Below, one piece after another: positions 26,342-36,110 of a stretch of DNA of 46,567 nt; position 1 is the stretch's first letter, and every line of letters starts with the position of its first letter. The DNA lies in the NCBI GenBank assembly GCA_031277095.1, contig JAISLU010000087.1, positions 1 through 46,567 on the forward strand, written 5' to 3'. The notes beneath the pieces are model-generated. The model saw only the letters and a program-made list of their open reading frames with translations, ran no database searches and was not told the DNA's origin. Origin of the DNA: Synergistaceae bacterium. Lineage in GTDB: Bacteria; Synergistota; Synergistia; Synergistales; Aminobacteriaceae. The position numbers were made by a program, and so were the translations under genes.

Positions 26342-26611
26342 ATCGGGGCCTTCTCACGAAGATCTGAAGATGTCACGAAGAGGTTAATGAAGATTCGAGG
26401 AAAGATTCGAGGGATGATTTCGGAGGATGATTCGAGAGAAGAGCAAAATTTGAGAAGAAAATTCCAAGAGAAAATTCTAAGAGAAAATTCGATTTGTGCT
26501 TCGATCCGGATGATTTCTATTTCGTTAAATGAGATTATGCGTTACAATACGGAGGCTACATAACAGGCAGGCAGCGTGTAATGGGTTTTATTTTTGCGGA
26601 GGTGAAAGGGG
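26342..26611. repeat. GA-rich spacer with two families of short direct repeats
   Basis: This 270-bp spacer contains GATTCGAG at 26392, 26404 and 26429, and a 13-bp period tandem of AGAAAATTC at 26456, 26469 and 26482. No gene is seen. Near the right end TACAAT (26543-26548) may be a -10 hexamer for the DHH gene, with a poor -35 (TTCGTT at 26521-26526). A GGAGGTGA ribosome-binding site is at 26598-26605. Confidence 0.65.
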
Positions 26612-27568
26612 ATGCGGCTTCTAACCCGATCCGATTTCGATGGTTTAATGTGTGCCGTACTGCTTAAAGAATTGGATCTTTTTGATGAAAAAAAATTCGT
26701 ACATCCCAAAGATATTCAGGACGGCGTAATCGATGTGACGAGCGACGATATTCTTGTGAATATCCCTTACGCTCCGGGGTGCGGGATGTGGTTCGATCAT
26801 CATACCAGCGAAGACGCGAGAGGACTGATGTACCAATTCAAGTACGTCGGGGCTTCGTGGCCTGCGCCCAGTTGTGCTCGGGTGATTTACGAGTACTATG
26901 GAGGGGCCAAAGGGCGTTTGGCGCGTTTTAAGCATATGGTGATGGAGGCGGACAAGTGCGATTCGGCCCACTTCACGCGTGAAGAGGTCCTCAACCCCGA
27001 GGGGATGGTGTTGCTTTCCTTTATCATGGACCCTCGAACGGGGTTCGGCCGTTATAGAGATTTTCGCATCTCCAATTATCAATTGATGGATTGTCTGATC
27101 GATTACCTCCGGACGATGGAAATCGAAGAAATCATGCAGCTCGAAGATTTACAAGAGCGAGTGCGCCTTTACAGCGAACATAAAGAAGCCTTTCTCAAGA
27201 TGATGAAGGACACCTCTTGGGCGGAGGGCGCAGCGGTCATCACCGATCTCAGAGGAGTGGAAGAAACTTACGTGGGCAACCGCCACGTGATATATGCCCT
27301 TTTCCCCGACCAGAACGTATCGGTTCGTATTTTCGACGGACGGGAGAAGCAGTTTTGTGTGTTTTCCGTTGGATACAGCATTCTCAACCGCACGGCGACC
27401 GTAGACGTGGGTAAGCTGATGTTGAAGTACGGCGGAGGCGGACACAGGAGAGTGGGGACTTGCCAGGTTCCTTATGCGGATGTCGACAGAATCTTGAAGG
27501 AGATCATTGAGGAAATCAACGCCCGCAACTGGCAGATGTTGAATATCGCCGGACTGGAAGAATTTTAA
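26612..27568 (+). CDS. DHH/DHHA1-family phosphoesterase-like protein
   Basis: The 318-residue cytoplasmic protein opens with RSDFDGLMCAVLL (metal-binding Asp8 and Asp10), has the DHH triplet at residues 62-64, and ends with the DHHA1 glycine motif GGGGHRRVGTC (about 274-284). This is the layout of small oligoribonuclease/pAp- or cyclic-dinucleotide-cleaving enzymes. It lacks the membrane and PAS/GGDEF parts of GdpP. The middle part is not close to NrnA as I remember it, so the substrate is open. ATG 26612 has a strong site, GGAGGTGA. It lies just before the rpsF operon. Confidence 0.82.
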   Translation: MRLLTRSDFDGLMCAVLLKELDLFDEKKFVHPKDIQDGVIDVTSDDILVNIPYAPGCGMWFDHHTSEDARGLMYQFKYVGASWPAPSCARVIYEYYGGAKGRLARFKHMVMEADKCDSAHFTREEVLNPEGMVLLSFIMDPRTGFGRYRDFRISNYQLMDCLIDYLRTMEIEEIMQLEDLQERVRLYSEHKEAFLKMMKDTSWAEGAAVITDLRGVEETYVGNRHVIYALFPDQNVSVRIFDGREKQFCVFSVGYSILNRTATVDVGKLMLKYGGGGHRRVGTCQVPYADVDRILKEIIEEINARNWQMLNIAGLEEF

Positions 27569-27584
27569 GGCGATCGTTAGCCCT

Positions 27585-27607
27585 GCCTTTTTCGCAAGGG
27601 AAAAGGC
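27585..27607 (+). ncRNA. Hairpin upstream of rpsF (terminator remnant or leader)
   Basis: GCCTTTTTC (27585-27593) pairs with GGAAAAGGC (27599-27607), nine pairs including one G-U, with loop GCAAG. There is no T-run downstream, and 29 bases later comes the rpsF start. Possible roles are a terminator for the DHH gene on the opposite reading, or part of an S6:S18-binding leader, a family known upstream of rpsF; I could not match its conserved bulge. Confidence 0.4.
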
Positions 27608-27636
27608 CATTAGACCATAGGGAGGAGGTGTAAGGC

Positions 27637-27918
27637 GTGCGACACTACGAAATGCTGGTTCTGATGAGCGCCGAGCTCGAAGAACCCAAAGAAGAGATCG
27701 ACAAGATCGAAGAAATCGTGCGCAATCTTGGGGGTGAAGTCGCCAAGATTGATGTTTGGGGGAAAAAACGCTTGGCTTATCCCATCCAAAAGAAGAGCGA
27801 AGGGATATACGTGCTCTTCAACTTCGCGTTGGAGCCGTCGCTAACTTTCGAGCTGAAGCGAGTGCTGGGTTTGCGGGCGAATATTTATCGCCAGATGATC
27901 ATTCTATTGGACGAATAA
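27637..27918 (+). CDS. rpsF: 30S ribosomal protein S6
   Basis: This 93-residue protein has the S6 pattern RHYEMLVLMSAELEE at the start, the central VWGKKRLAYPIQKKSEGIYVLFNF and the typical C-terminal strand NIYRQMIILLDE. It starts at GTG 27637 behind GGGAGGAGGTG. It heads rpsF-ssb-rpsR, in which S6 and S18 form a complex on the 30S platform. Confidence 0.97.
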   Translation: MRHYEMLVLMSAELEEPKEEIDKIEEIVRNLGGEVAKIDVWGKKRLAYPIQKKSEGIYVLFNFALEPSLTFELKRVLGLRANIYRQMIILLDE

Positions 27919-28009
27919 CCGAGACGGATTGAGCGTGAATGGGTTGAGCCAGAATTGAGTTTGGACGGATGAGTCTGTAAAAAGTGCCAGAGAGAGGAGA
28001 GCCGCGAGA

Positions 28010-28522
28010 ATGAGAGGATTCAACAAGGTCGTTCTTATGGGTAATCTGGCCCGCGATCCGGAGGTCCGTTATACTGTGGACAAACGGGCGTGGGTTCGTT
28101 TTACCGTTGCGGTGGGATTCAGCTGGAAAAATAAAAACGGAGAGTATCAGGAAGGAACGGATTTCATTCCTATAACGGCGTGGGGGCCTCTTGCGGAGCG
28201 CTGCGGCCGTTATCTGAAAAAAGGAAGTTCAGTCTTGATCGAGGGAAAGATCAAGGTGCGTAGTTACGAGGCCCGGGACGGCAGCGGCAAGAAGTACGCC
28301 ACGGACGTAGCGGCCGACGAAGTTCAGTTTATCGGGCCCAAGAGGAGCGCCGAGGGCGAAGAATTCGGCGATGCCGTGGGCGAGGCGCCGCGTCCTGCTT
28401 TGGCGGAAGACGCGAATTTCGGGAAAAGCGTGCGGGAAAAAGGCTTTGGCAATGGAGACTTTCCTATGGACTTTTCCGAGATGGACGACAGTGGAGAGTC
28501 CGAGGCCGAGATCCCCTTTTAA
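28010..28522 (+). CDS. ssb: Single-stranded DNA-binding protein
   Basis: The 170-residue SSB has the OB-fold start FNKVVLMGNLARDPEVRYT, the FIPITAWGPLAERCGRYLKKGSSVLIEGKI core and the acidic C-terminal tip ending in EAEIPF that recruits replication partners. The linker between is Gly/Glu-rich and of normal length. ATG 28010 follows AGAGGAGAG. It lies between rpsF and rpsR, the standard place. Confidence 0.97.
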   Translation: MRGFNKVVLMGNLARDPEVRYTVDKRAWVRFTVAVGFSWKNKNGEYQEGTDFIPITAWGPLAERCGRYLKKGSSVLIEGKIKVRSYEARDGSGKKYATDVAADEVQFIGPKRSAEGEEFGDAVGEAPRPALAEDANFGKSVREKGFGNGDFPMDFSEMDDSGESEAEIPF

Positions 28523-28529
28523 ACGAGCA

Positions 28530-28551
28530 AAAAGGACGAGACCGTCCTTTT
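28530..28551 (+). terminator. Hairpin in the ssb-rpsR spacer
   Basis: AAAAGGAC (28530-28537) and GTCCTTTT (28544-28551) form a perfect 8-bp stem with loop GAGACC, six bases after the ssb stop, followed by T-rich DNA. It may act as a partial terminator that lowers rpsR expression, or as an RNA processing site. Confidence 0.5.
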
Positions 28552-28597
28552 CAGGATTTTCAGTTTTTTGGAGTTGCGGGAGGTTGAAAGTTGAACG

Positions 28598-28879
28598 ATG
28601 AACGGTGAAGGTAGGTCAAGCGGCGGGCCGGGAGGCGCTCCGCGGGGGAATATGCGAAAAGGCGGCCCAAGGCGGCGGCCAAAATTTTGTTATTATTGCG
28701 TTGAAAAACAGGAAAAAGTCGATTACAAAGACTGTGAAAAACTGCGCAAATACATCAGCGAGCGTGGAAAAATCATTCCGCGCCGGCTGACGGGGAACTG
28801 CGCGAAGCACCAAAGACTTTTGACGGAGGCTATCAAGAGGGCCAGGTATATGGCGTTGCTCCCGTATTCTCTTGATTGA
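28598..28879 (+). CDS. rpsR: 30S ribosomal protein S18, zinc-binding type
   Basis: The 93-residue protein has the S18 core [26 protein letters not shown] and [13 protein letters not shown]. Cys31 and Cys34 (CYYC), Cys46, and Cys68 with His71 could bind zinc, as in the Cys-rich form of S18. The Gly/Arg-rich N-terminus is usual. The GGGAGG site lies 15 bases before ATG 28598, rather far; the repeat-like GTTGAAAGTTGAACGATGAACGG between may have lengthened the spacing. Confidence 0.95.
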   Translation: MNGEGRSSGGPGGAPRGNMRKGGPRRRPKFCYYCVEKQEKVDYKDCEKLRKYISERGKIIPRRLTGNCAKHQRLLTEAIKRARYMALLPYSLD

Positions 28880-28908
28880 CGTCTCCTCGAGGGAAGCCGA
28901 TTTGCGTC

Positions 28909-28943
28909 GGGGGAGAGGCCAAGAGGCACCTCCCCCTGTTTTT
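28909..28943 (+). terminator. Intrinsic terminator after rpsR
   Basis: GGGGGAG (28909-28915) pairs perfectly with CTCCCCC (28930-28936), followed by TGTTTTT. It closes the rpsF-ssb-rpsR unit and lies about 70 bp before the DUF2232 gene start. Confidence 0.75.
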
Positions 28944-29007
28944 CACCCTTACACTTTTCATACTTCACTTTTTTACGCGGGCTGAAACTGAACTATGGAG
29001 GGCGAGC

Positions 29008-29964
29008 ATGTTTAAAAAAACGTCTATCCCAAAAACATCTCTTGTCAGATGTTTTTTCTTGTCGTTAACGTCCATATTGCTTTTTTGTGTCGGATCTTTC
29101 ATCCCTCCGCTGGGTATGACGGCTTTTTTATTTTCTCCCACACCCCTTGCCCTCCTGGGAGTGCGGGAGAACAAGGCTTGGATGACCGTGGGCCTTTCAG
29201 GGGCCTCCATGATTTTGTTGCTGCTTTTCGGGCCCTGGTTTTTTCTTTACTTTTTATTGGTACAGGGATTTTTATGTTTTGGCTTGACCCTTCCCCTGGG
29301 TAAGGTCAAAACCGGGGGCGAAAGCCTGCTCTTCTGCACGGGAACGTCCATCGTCTCTAAAATCATTTTCGTGACCCTGATTTTCGCGCTGACGGGGCAC
29401 AACCCCTTTCTGCTGGACCCGAATGCGTTACGCACTCTCCTGGCCCACATGTACGCGGGGGTCCTCGATCAAGGAAGACAAAGCGCGGCGGTTTTGGACA
29501 AATCCATGGAGCAGGCGGTAGAGTTTCTTCCTTACATGCTGCCGTCGCTGATTCTTCTGTCCTCCATGCTGGATTCTTTCCTCAATTATCGCCTGTGCGA
29601 GACGCTTCAGCGCAATCGCTCCGTTGTCTTTCCCGCGCTGCCGCCCTTCGGTCATTGGCGTTTTCCCCAAAGCCTTTTGTGGACGATGATGTTCGCGTTC
29701 GCTTTGCCGTTTCTGGTGGAGGAAGGTCCCCTTCTGAAGATGCTCGAAGCCAATTTAAAATTTCTGGTCAGCGTGTTTTTCTTTTTTCAGGGGATATCCC
29801 TCATTTGGTGGTGGCTTTCCCAGCGGGCGGTGCATATTCTTCTGCGCGTCCTGATTGTGGTGCTTCTTTTTTTGCCTATATTGGGCATGTGGGCCATTAT
29901 GCTTGGAATAGGGGACATCTGTTTCGACTTCAGAAAGAAAAAAATGCAGCCTCCGCCCCTCTGA
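29008..29964 (+). CDS. DUF2232-family membrane protein (YybS-like)
   Basis: The 318-residue protein is mostly hydrophobic with about eight membrane segments (for example LTSILLFCVGSFIPPLGM, FFLYFLLVQGFLCFGLTL, FFFFQGISLIWWWLSQ, VLIVVLLFLPILGMWAIMLG). Its position between rpsR and rplI and the C-terminal GIGDICFDFRKK are typical of the DUF2232/YybS family of unknown function, related to substrate-binding parts of ECF-type systems according to some annotations. I start at ATG 29008 behind GGAGGG; the frame is open 44 codons further upstream through the terminator, which is unlikely to be coding. Confidence 0.8.
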   Translation: MFKKTSIPKTSLVRCFFLSLTSILLFCVGSFIPPLGMTAFLFSPTPLALLGVRENKAWMTVGLSGASMILLLLFGPWFFLYFLLVQGFLCFGLTLPLGKVKTGGESLLFCTGTSIVSKIIFVTLIFALTGHNPFLLDPNALRTLLAHMYAGVLDQGRQSAAVLDKSMEQAVEFLPYMLPSLILLSSMLDSFLNYRLCETLQRNRSVVFPALPPFGHWRFPQSLLWTMMFAFALPFLVEEGPLLKMLEANLKFLVSVFFFFQGISLIWWWLSQRAVHILLRVLIVVLLFLPILGMWAIMLGIGDICFDFRKKKMQPPPL

Positions 29965-30024
29965 GGGGAAAGGGTTACGTTTTATTGTCAAGGTTTTGTT
30001 TTATTCTCGGGGAGGAAGTTCGAT

Positions 30025-30477
30025 ATGCAGGTGATTCTGAAAAAAGATGTCGATAAAATAGGCAAGGCCGGTCAGCTTTTGACGGTCAACGACGGTTACG
30101 CGCGGAATTTTTTGTTCCCTCGGGATTTGGCCGAGGAAGCGACCGCAGGTAAAGTCGCGGATTTGAAGGCGCGCGAGCAAAGCCAAAAGTCGAAAGAGGC
30201 CAAGGCGAAGCAGGCTTCCCAGGAAAACAGAGAACGTCTTCAGGGTAAGGCGGTTCGGGTTGCCGCCAGCGCCGGAGAAAACGGCAAGCTCTTCGGCAGC
30301 GTTACGACTGCCCAAATCGCCGAGGCCCTTGAAGATCAATACCGGATAAAAATCGACAAAAGAAACATCAAATTGCCCGAGCCCGTGAAACAGGCGGGAA
30401 ACCACGCTGTTTCCATCCGGCTTTACGCGGGCGTGCAGGCCGACATGACCTTGGTCGTGGACGTTCAAGGCGCGTGA
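30025..30477 (+). CDS. rplI: 50S ribosomal protein L9
   Basis: This 150-residue protein starts with the very conserved [30 protein letters not shown]-type domain (N-terminal rRNA-binding part), has the long central helix and the C-terminal domain with [14 protein letters not shown]. The ATG at 30025 follows GGGGAGG. The helicase gene dnaB follows after about 15 bases, a common pair. Confidence 0.97.
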   Translation: MQVILKKDVDKIGKAGQLLTVNDGYARNFLFPRDLAEEATAGKVADLKAREQSQKSKEAKAKQASQENRERLQGKAVRVAASAGENGKLFGSVTTAQIAEALEDQYRIKIDKRNIKLPEPVKQAGNHAVSIRLYAGVQADMTLVVDVQGA

Positions 30478-30492
30478 GGTGAGCGTTTGGCC

Positions 30493-31830
30493 ATGATATA
30501 CGATCGGGTCGCGCCCCAAAACGTCGGGGCCGAACGGGCGGTATTGGGCGCTTGCCTGCTGGAGCAGGAGGCGCTGGGAAACGCCGTCGAAAATTTGACG
30601 CCTGAAGATTTTTACGACCTGAACCACCGGGCCGCCTTCGAGGTCATGGTGGACATGTTCGCCGCAAATCATCCGGTGGAGATGGTGACCTTCAGTGAAG
30701 AGCTGATGAAGCGCAGCCTGTTCGAAAAACTCGGAGGCCAGCCGTTTTTCGCTTCCCTCGTGGCGGAGGTTCCCACAACGGCCAATGTGGAGTTCCACGC
30801 CAGCATCGTAAAGGAAAAATCCATACGCCGGCGCCTGATCGAAGCCGGCAATCAGATCGTGCGCCTGGGGTACGCCGCCGACATCGAAAACGCGATGGCC
30901 CTGGACGAAGCGGAGCGCGCGGTTTTCGAAATCACGCAAAACAACAACAAGGTGGACTTTAGACCGGTTCGCGACATTCTGGGGGGTACTTTCGCCAAAA
31001 TCGAGGAGCAGTACCGGCGCAGCGGAGCGAAAGTGAGCGGCTTCGGCTCCGGTTTTGCGGATCTGGACGCCTTGACGGGCGGTTTTCAGCCGGGCAGTTT
31101 GAACATCATCGCCGCGCGCCCGTCGATGGGAAAAACGGCGCTGGCCTTGAACGTGGCCCAGTTCGGCGGCGGTCAGGCGAGGGACGCCGTCCTGATCTTC
31201 AGCCTTGAAATGTCCAGCGATCAACTGGTACAAAGGATGTTGGGTTCGGAAGCTCAGGTCAACGTCCACGCCATGCGCACAGGGGTCATGGGAAAGTCCG
31301 AGTGGGACGACCTGATGAGCGCTGCGGGACGCCTGGCCAAGGCGCCGATTTACATCGACGACAGCTCCATGCTGACAACCATGGACTTTCGCTCGCGGTG
31401 CCGCCGGTTCAAAGCGCGGTACTCGAATTTGGGGCTCGTTGTCGTGGACTACCTGCAGTTGATGAGCTTCGGAGGACGCAACACCGACAACAAGCAGCAG
31501 GAAGTCGCGGAGATTTCCCGTATGCTGAAAGGGGTCGCGAGAGAACTTCAATGTCCCGTCGTGGCCCTTTCCCAGCTGTCGCGCGCCGTGGAGCAGCGCA
31601 CGGAGAAAAAACCCATGCTCTCCGATTTACGGGATTCCGGCGCCATCGAGCAAGACGCCGACACCGTCCTCTTGCTTTACCGCCCCGATTACTACGAGGG
31701 CGCGGTCAACCCCGATATGGACAGCGAGGCCTTTTTGAGCCTGGCGAAAAACCGCAACGGCCCCACCAACGAAATACGTCTCATCTTCAAACGGGAAATC
31801 ACGAGATTTTTCAACGCCGCTCTCGCCTAG
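30493..31830 (+). CDS. dnaB: Replicative DNA helicase DnaB
   Basis: This hexameric helicase drives the replication fork. The 445 residues contain the N-terminal DnaG-interaction domain (RVAPQNVGAERAVLGACL) and the RecA-like domain with Walker A ARPSMGKTA, FSLEMSSDQLVQRM, LVVVDYLQLM, and the SDLRDSGAIEQDAD arginine-finger region. I start at ATG 30493, nine bases from GAGGTGAG; a TTG at 30487 is the alternative. It is the last gene of the rplI-dnaB unit and meets comFC convergently 43 bp downstream. No intein is present. Confidence 0.97.
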   Translation: MIYDRVAPQNVGAERAVLGACLLEQEALGNAVENLTPEDFYDLNHRAAFEVMVDMFAANHPVEMVTFSEELMKRSLFEKLGGQPFFASLVAEVPTTANVEFHASIVKEKSIRRRLIEAGNQIVRLGYAADIENAMALDEAERAVFEITQNNNKVDFRPVRDILGGTFAKIEEQYRRSGAKVSGFGSGFADLDALTGGFQPGSLNIIAARPSMGKTALALNVAQFGGGQARDAVLIFSLEMSSDQLVQRMLGSEAQVNVHAMRTGVMGKSEWDDLMSAAGRLAKAPIYIDDSSMLTTMDFRSRCRRFKARYSNLGLVVVDYLQLMSFGGRNTDNKQQEVAEISRMLKGVARELQCPVVALSQLSRAVEQRTEKKPMLSDLRDSGAIEQDADTVLLLYRPDYYEGAVNPDMDSEAFLSLAKNRNGPTNEIRLIFKREITRFFNAALA

Positions 31831-31873
31831 AACTCTGTTCGGGGCTTGCTGATTTGGGTTTGCCGACTTACGG

Positions 31874-32575
31874 TCAGCGGACGAAGGAGCTTCCGGCGAG
31901 TACGAAGGCGCTCGCCACCTCCGCTCCCCTTTCCTGCGCGGCCCCAGCCAGGCGGGAAAGGGTGGAGCCTGTGGTGCAGACGTCGTCCACGAGGGCTATG
32001 CGCAGGCCGTCGACATCCTCGAACTCGAAAACTTCGCTGGAAAGAGAAAGGCGCGCCGCAGCCCCCATGCCCGCCCGGGTCGGCACATCGGCCGCCCAGC
32101 GCGCGGCGCTTTGAACCTCTATATTCCACACCGTCCCCAGCCCGCGCGCTATGGCCTCGGCCTGGTTATACGGCCGGCTGCTTTTCAGATGCAGGGGGAC
32201 GGGGACGAGCAGATCCAGGTCGGGACGCGGGAAAACGGACGCGAGCCCCCTTCCCAAGTGGAAGCCCAGCGCCTGGTACTTTCTCTTTTTGAGCGCCAGA
32301 ATCAGCTCTCGCATATCCCCCTGGTAAGGGGCGCCCGCGCGGATTTTGGCTTCTCCTCGGTGAATTTTACAGGGGATGACCTCCCCGCACAGAAGGCATC
32401 GCGGGAGGGGTGGCCGGAAGAAGAGGGAACGCAGGCAGGGCTCGCAGATGATCTCCCCCACCGCCCCGCATAGGGGGCAGGAGACGGGCCACAGCATGTG
32501 GGCACCGAGCTTGATCAACCCTTTCAAACCTCTCAAATCTCTCAAATCTCTCAAACTTTTCAAATCTTTCAACAT
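31874..32575 (-). CDS. comFC: ComF-family phosphoribosyltransferase-like protein
   Basis: The 233-residue protein has two Cys-pair zinc motifs (CPLCG and CLLCG, with CEPC), the family hallmark PVPLHLKSSRPYNQAEAIARGLG and the PRPP-binding loop ALVDDVCTTGST. ComFC proteins act in DNA uptake or in DNA metabolism in naturally transformable species. The N-terminus is odd: residues 1-18 are six copies of a tripeptide (Asp/Ser/Gly-Leu-Lys/Arg), encoded by 9-bp repeats, ahead of the true domain (MLWPVSCPLCG). Met27 could be the ancestral start. The downstream + strand neighbour, dnaB, is convergent. Confidence 0.88.
   Translation of the reverse strand: MLKDLKSLRDLRDLRGLKGLIKLGAHMLWPVSCPLCGAVGEIICEPCLRSLFFRPPLPRCLLCGEVIPCKIHRGEAKIRAGAPYQGDMRELILALKKRKYQALGFHLGRGLASVFPRPDLDLLVPVPLHLKSSRPYNQAEAIARGLGTVWNIEVQSAARWAADVPTRAGMGAAARLSLSSEVFEFEDVDGLRIALVDDVCTTGSTLSRLAGAAQERGAEVASAFVLAGSSFVR
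32522..32575 (-). repeat. Six 9-bp in-frame repeats at the comFC start
   Basis: Reading on the minus strand, units of the type GATTTGAGA are repeated six times from the start codon, with two identical adjacent copies. They produce an amphipathic Leu/Lys/Arg extension. The same style of repeat (CAAATCTCT on the plus strand) fades out upstream. Confidence 0.85.
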
Positions 32576-32665
32576 TCAACCCTCTCATAATTCCACTATA
32601 TTCAAATTTCCCAAACGAGTTCCGGACGAAACGAGTTTCAAACGAAACAAGTTTCGAAATTTCGG

Positions 32666-33562
32666 CTAAAGGGATTTCCAGCTTTTGAAACCCTTGCCCA
32701 AAACTTCCGTGGCGTCGCAGATGGAGACGAAGGCCTTGGGATCCTTCTCTTGAAGAAAGGCCTTGAGCTGCACCACGTGCCGCGTTTCCAGAAGAGAGAT
32801 CAGGACGGGGCGCGATTGTCCCGTGTAGCCCCCCTTGCCTTCGATCCGCGTGACGCCCTTGCCCCTCGTCGTGATGAACAGGCTCACCTCGTCGGGAATG
32901 TTGGTGATGATGAAGGCCTGCTTGCGCCGGTCGAACTTGCGCATGACGTTGTCCAGCGTAATCCCGAAGACGTAGAGCCCCACAATTCCGTAGACCACGG
33001 AGTTCAGCCCCACGATGCCCAAGGACAACGCGAGAATGAAGAGGTTCACGAAGATGGAGAACTGCCCCACCTCGATGCCGTGGCGGCGGCGCAAAACCAT
33101 GGCGACGATGTCCGTCCCTCCCCCGGAGCCTCCCGCGTTGAAGATCATTCCCCCCGCCACTCCCTTCAAGACCCCCGAGACCACGGCGGCCATGAACCGG
33201 TCCTCGTTGAGGGGCAGGGGAAAGGCGAGGAAGACGGACATGAAGAGAGAGAAAACGACGATGGAACAGACCGTCAGCCCCAGAAAACGCGGCCGCAGGT
33301 TTTTCCTTCCCCACACCAGCAACAGCAGGTTGCCGATGGCGACGACCCAGCTGGGCGAGATCCCGAAGGCGTAGTTGGACAGGACGGCCAACCCCGAAAC
33401 CCCCATGTCGGGAAAGCGATAGGGCAGAATGAAATTGATCACGGCAAAGGCGGTGACAATGTTGCCGAAAACGATAATCGTCAGGGCTTTCCATTCTTGG
33501 CGAAGTCCGCGGAGCAGAGCCCTCAAATTTTTCTTCAGGTAGAGTTTTGTGTTGACGTTCAA
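32666..33562 (-). CDS. YitT-family membrane protein (DUF161 plus DUF2179)
   Basis: The 298-residue protein has five or six membrane segments in the first two thirds (for example LTIIVFGNIVTAFAVINFIL, LGLTVCSIVVFSLFMSVFLAF) with the characteristic GGSGGGTDIVAM and GLYVFGITLDNVM, then a cytoplasmic DUF2179-type domain (KQAFIITNIPDEVSLFI, TRIEGKGGYTG). The family is widespread, and its transport role is not established. The gene stands 90 bp upstream of comFC on the same strand; the spacer has repeated CGAAACGAGTTTC-type strings but no gene. Confidence 0.87.
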   Translation of the reverse strand: MNVNTKLYLKKNLRALLRGLRQEWKALTIIVFGNIVTAFAVINFILPYRFPDMGVSGLAVLSNYAFGISPSWVVAIGNLLLLVWGRKNLRPRFLGLTVCSIVVFSLFMSVFLAFPLPLNEDRFMAAVVSGVLKGVAGGMIFNAGGSGGGTDIVAMVLRRRHGIEVGQFSIFVNLFILALSLGIVGLNSVVYGIVGLYVFGITLDNVMRKFDRRKQAFIITNIPDEVSLFITTRGKGVTRIEGKGGYTGQSRPVLISLLETRHVVQLKAFLQEKDPKAFVSICDATEVLGKGFKSWKSL

Positions 33563-33608
33563 AACATAGCGCCTTCTTTCGTTATTTTACATTTTTTTAT
33601 CCCGACCG

Positions 33609-33629
33609 CCGGCTGTTATAATTAGCCGG
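33609..33629 (+). promoter_or_regulatory. gyrB promoter -10 enclosed in an inverted repeat
   Basis: A consensus TATAAT (33617-33622) lies inside a 6-bp inverted repeat, CCGGCT (33609-33614) and AGCCGG (33624-33629). The best -35, at the 17-bp distance, is a poor TTTTTA. The start codon is about 110 bp downstream. An inverted repeat around a -10 would suit a repressor or a supercoiling-sensitive promoter. Confidence 0.55.
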
Positions 33630-33671
33630 TTATAGAAATATATTTGTGGCAATATATTCATGGGAACATAT

Positions 33672-33699
33672 TTTATTGAAACATATTTATTGAAACATA
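33672..33699. repeat. Perfect 14-bp tandem duplication in the gyrB leader
   Basis: TTTATTGAAACATA is present twice in direct succession, 33672-33685 and 33686-33699. It lies between the -10 hexamer and the ribosome-binding site, thus in the transcribed leader. Upstream ATATATT and ACATAT strings look like older, decayed copies. Confidence 0.9.
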
Positions 33700-33732
33700 G
33701 GGAAATGATATCAAAATTCAGGAGGAACGAGT

Positions 33733-35637
<1,905 letters not shown>

Positions 35638-35680
35638 CGGCCGGTGACGCAATATTTTTTCTTCGTTTTCTCCATTTTCT

Positions 35681-35722
35681 AGGCCCGCCTCTTTCGCTGT
35701 AAAAAAGAGACGGGCTTGTTTT
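35681..35722 (+). terminator. Intrinsic terminator after gyrB
   Basis: AGGCCCGCCTCTTT (35681-35694) pairs with AAAGAGACGGGCTT (35704-35717) with one mismatch and one G-U pair, followed by GTTTT. It lies 43 bp after the gyrB stop. Confidence 0.8.
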
Positions 35723-35771
35723 CTGTTATCGTCGTTTAACTTAAAATGAGTGTGCCGAGGAGGGGATCTTT

Positions 35772-36110
35772 GTGGGATTGGTCGTGTGCAAGACTTGTAA
35801 ACGCGCTTTCATTGACGCGCAAGGCGAAGAATTTTGCCCTGAGTGCATGGCCAGGTTGAAGGCGATCTATCCAACGGTGCGCAATTTTCTGAGAAATCAC
35901 GACAAGAACTTCTACACGGCTCGAGATGTCAGCAAAATTTTAGGCGTCGAGCTGAGAGACGTGGAGGGGCTCGTCACCCTGGGCTTGATCCATTCTCAGC
36001 CTTCGCGTGAACAAGCTCCCCAAAGGACGGCGAACTCCGTCGATCTCCAAAAGGAAAAAGCAAGACCGGGCAGAAAGAAAAACTCTGTATATCATAAAAA
36101 CAGAAAATGA
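35772..36110 (+). CDS. Zinc-ribbon protein resembling the YvyF/TIGR03826 flagellar-operon family
   Basis: The 112-residue protein has CKTCKRAF and CPECMARL, a probable zinc ribbon, then a helix and IYPTVRNFLRNHDKNFYTARDVSKILGVELRDVEGLVTLGLI, which reads as a winged or helix-turn-helix unit. The order of ribbon, spacer helix and HTH recalls YvyF, a small protein of Firmicutes flagellar operons; that link is from memory and not proven. The tail is basic and disordered. It starts at GTG 35772 behind GAGGAGGGG and overlaps the next gene by four bases (ATGA), so the two are coupled. Confidence 0.6.
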   Translation: MGLVVCKTCKRAFIDAQGEEFCPECMARLKAIYPTVRNFLRNHDKNFYTARDVSKILGVELRDVEGLVTLGLIHSQPSREQAPQRTANSVDLQKEKARPGRKKNSVYHKNRK

